A stretch of DNA of 64,000 nt from NCBI RefSeq assembly GCF_001612945.1, contig NZ_BDBK01000001.1:186001-250000 (forward strand), written 5' to 3'. Below, one piece after another: positions 63,726 through 64,000 of this stretch; position 1 is the stretch's first letter; each line of letters opens with the position of its first letter. A program made the position numbers and the translations under genes. Source of the DNA: Nocardia inohanensis NBRC 100128 (lineage in GTDB: Bacteria; Actinomycetota; Actinomycetes; Mycobacteriales; Mycobacteriaceae). The notes under the pieces are model-generated. The model was not told the origin of the DNA and did not search any database. It saw only the letters and a program-made list of their open reading frames with translations.

Positions 63726-63757
63726 GCGGCCCGGACACGATGTGTCCGGGCCGCTTT
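63726..63757. terminator. Bidirectional terminator
   Basis: GCGGCCCGGACAC (63726-63738) and GTGTCCGGGCCGC (63742-63754) are 13-bp arms with a 3-base loop, followed by TTTCG. Between convergent aminotransferase and MFS genes. Confidence 0.9.
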
Positions 63758-63778
63758 CGTACCCCAGGTGAGGGCCCG

Positions 63779-64000
63779 CTACTGGTGGTCGTGCGCGCCG
63801 GATAGCTCCCCGGCCGGGATCTGCCGCAGCTTGGCCACGGCCAGGACCGCGATGACCAGAGCCGCCGCGGCCGCGATACCGGCGGTGATGTGCACGCCGT
63901 GCATGAAGGCTGCGCGGGCGGCCTGAAGCACCGCCGAGCCGAGTGGGCCGGGCAGGGTGCCCGCTGTTTCCACGGCGGAACCCAAAGTGTCGCGAATGGA
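63779..64000 (-). CDS. MFS transporter, C-terminal end (3' part only; start beyond window)
   Basis: The last 73 residues are visible. They contain GVHITAGIAAAAALVIAVLAVAKL, a final membrane helix after a polar loop of the DHA2/EmrB-type exporters, with a His-rich tail (GAHDHQ). The frame is open to base 64000. The substrate is unknown. Confidence 0.65.
   Translation of the reverse strand, partial: SIRDTLGSAVETAGTLPGPLGSAVLQAARAAFMHGVHITAGIAAAAALVIAVLAVAKLRQIPAGELSGAHDHQ

Overview
The window is high-GC actinobacterial DNA from the mycolic-acid-producing group, most likely Nocardia or a close relative. The evidence is a complete YrbE/MCE lipid-importer operon with Mas proteins, an MmpL transporter, a KasA/FabF-type ketosynthase, a DesA-like acyl-ACP desaturase, EspC/DUF1023 type-VII-like genes, a LexA/NrdR/HrpA neighbourhood, a SAM-IV riboswitch (an Actinomycetales class) and several leaderless-looking promoters. 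No tRNA, rRNA, insertion sequence, prophage or CRISPR array is visible. No gene-free stretch exceeds about 300 bases.

Layout. 1-3989: end of an MFS exporter, then a SAM-IV riboswitch heading an overlapping operon (AfsA-type hotdog protein, HAD phosphatase, unknown protein) and a small orphan gene. 3996-9174: quinone-oxidoreductase-like enzyme, polysaccharide flippase, L,D-transpeptidase lipoprotein and TDT transporter. 9278-18731: a lipid/envelope block with two UbiB/ABC1 kinases around a GntR regulator, three SDRs, a 40-residue membrane protein, a ketosynthase, an SRPBCC protein and a holin-like membrane protein. 18756-24639: DinB protein, a short Rho paralogue, AlkD-like protein, YggT, a small secreted protein, an MFS exporter and an LPG-synthase-type membrane protein. 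24874-29883: an unknown helical protein, a lipoprotein-MmpL-secreted protein operon and a divergent anchored protein. 29979-40214: small upstream ORF, yrbEA-yrbEB-mceA to mceF and three Mas genes. 40365-46602: acyl-ACP desaturase, type-VII-like pair, orphan genes, NmrA/TetR pair and DUF2231 protein. 46759-54268: lexA, divergent SOS gene, secreted protein, nrdR, hrpA. 54379-64000: Pr6Pr protein, GNAT, MerR pairs, MoxR/VWA pair, MpaB-type oxygenase, a MerR-beta-clamp fusion, DUF5134 protein, aminotransferase and the end of another MFS exporter.

How it fits together. A 15-bp palindrome, consensus ACTGTCTGRGACAGT, lies 19-78 bases before start codons at seven places between 10.7 and 30 kb. The sites precede the GntR/UbiB pair, the second UbiB kinase, the divergent SDR pairs, the unknown helical protein, the lipoprotein-MmpL operon and the mce operon. 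This looks like one lipid-envelope regulon, and the GntR protein encoded beside the first site is the best local candidate for its repressor. A second notable system is the SAM-IV riboswitch in front of an autoregulator-like (AfsA) operon, which would couple a small-molecule pathway to S-adenosylmethionine status. Both are inferences from sequence pattern and gene context.
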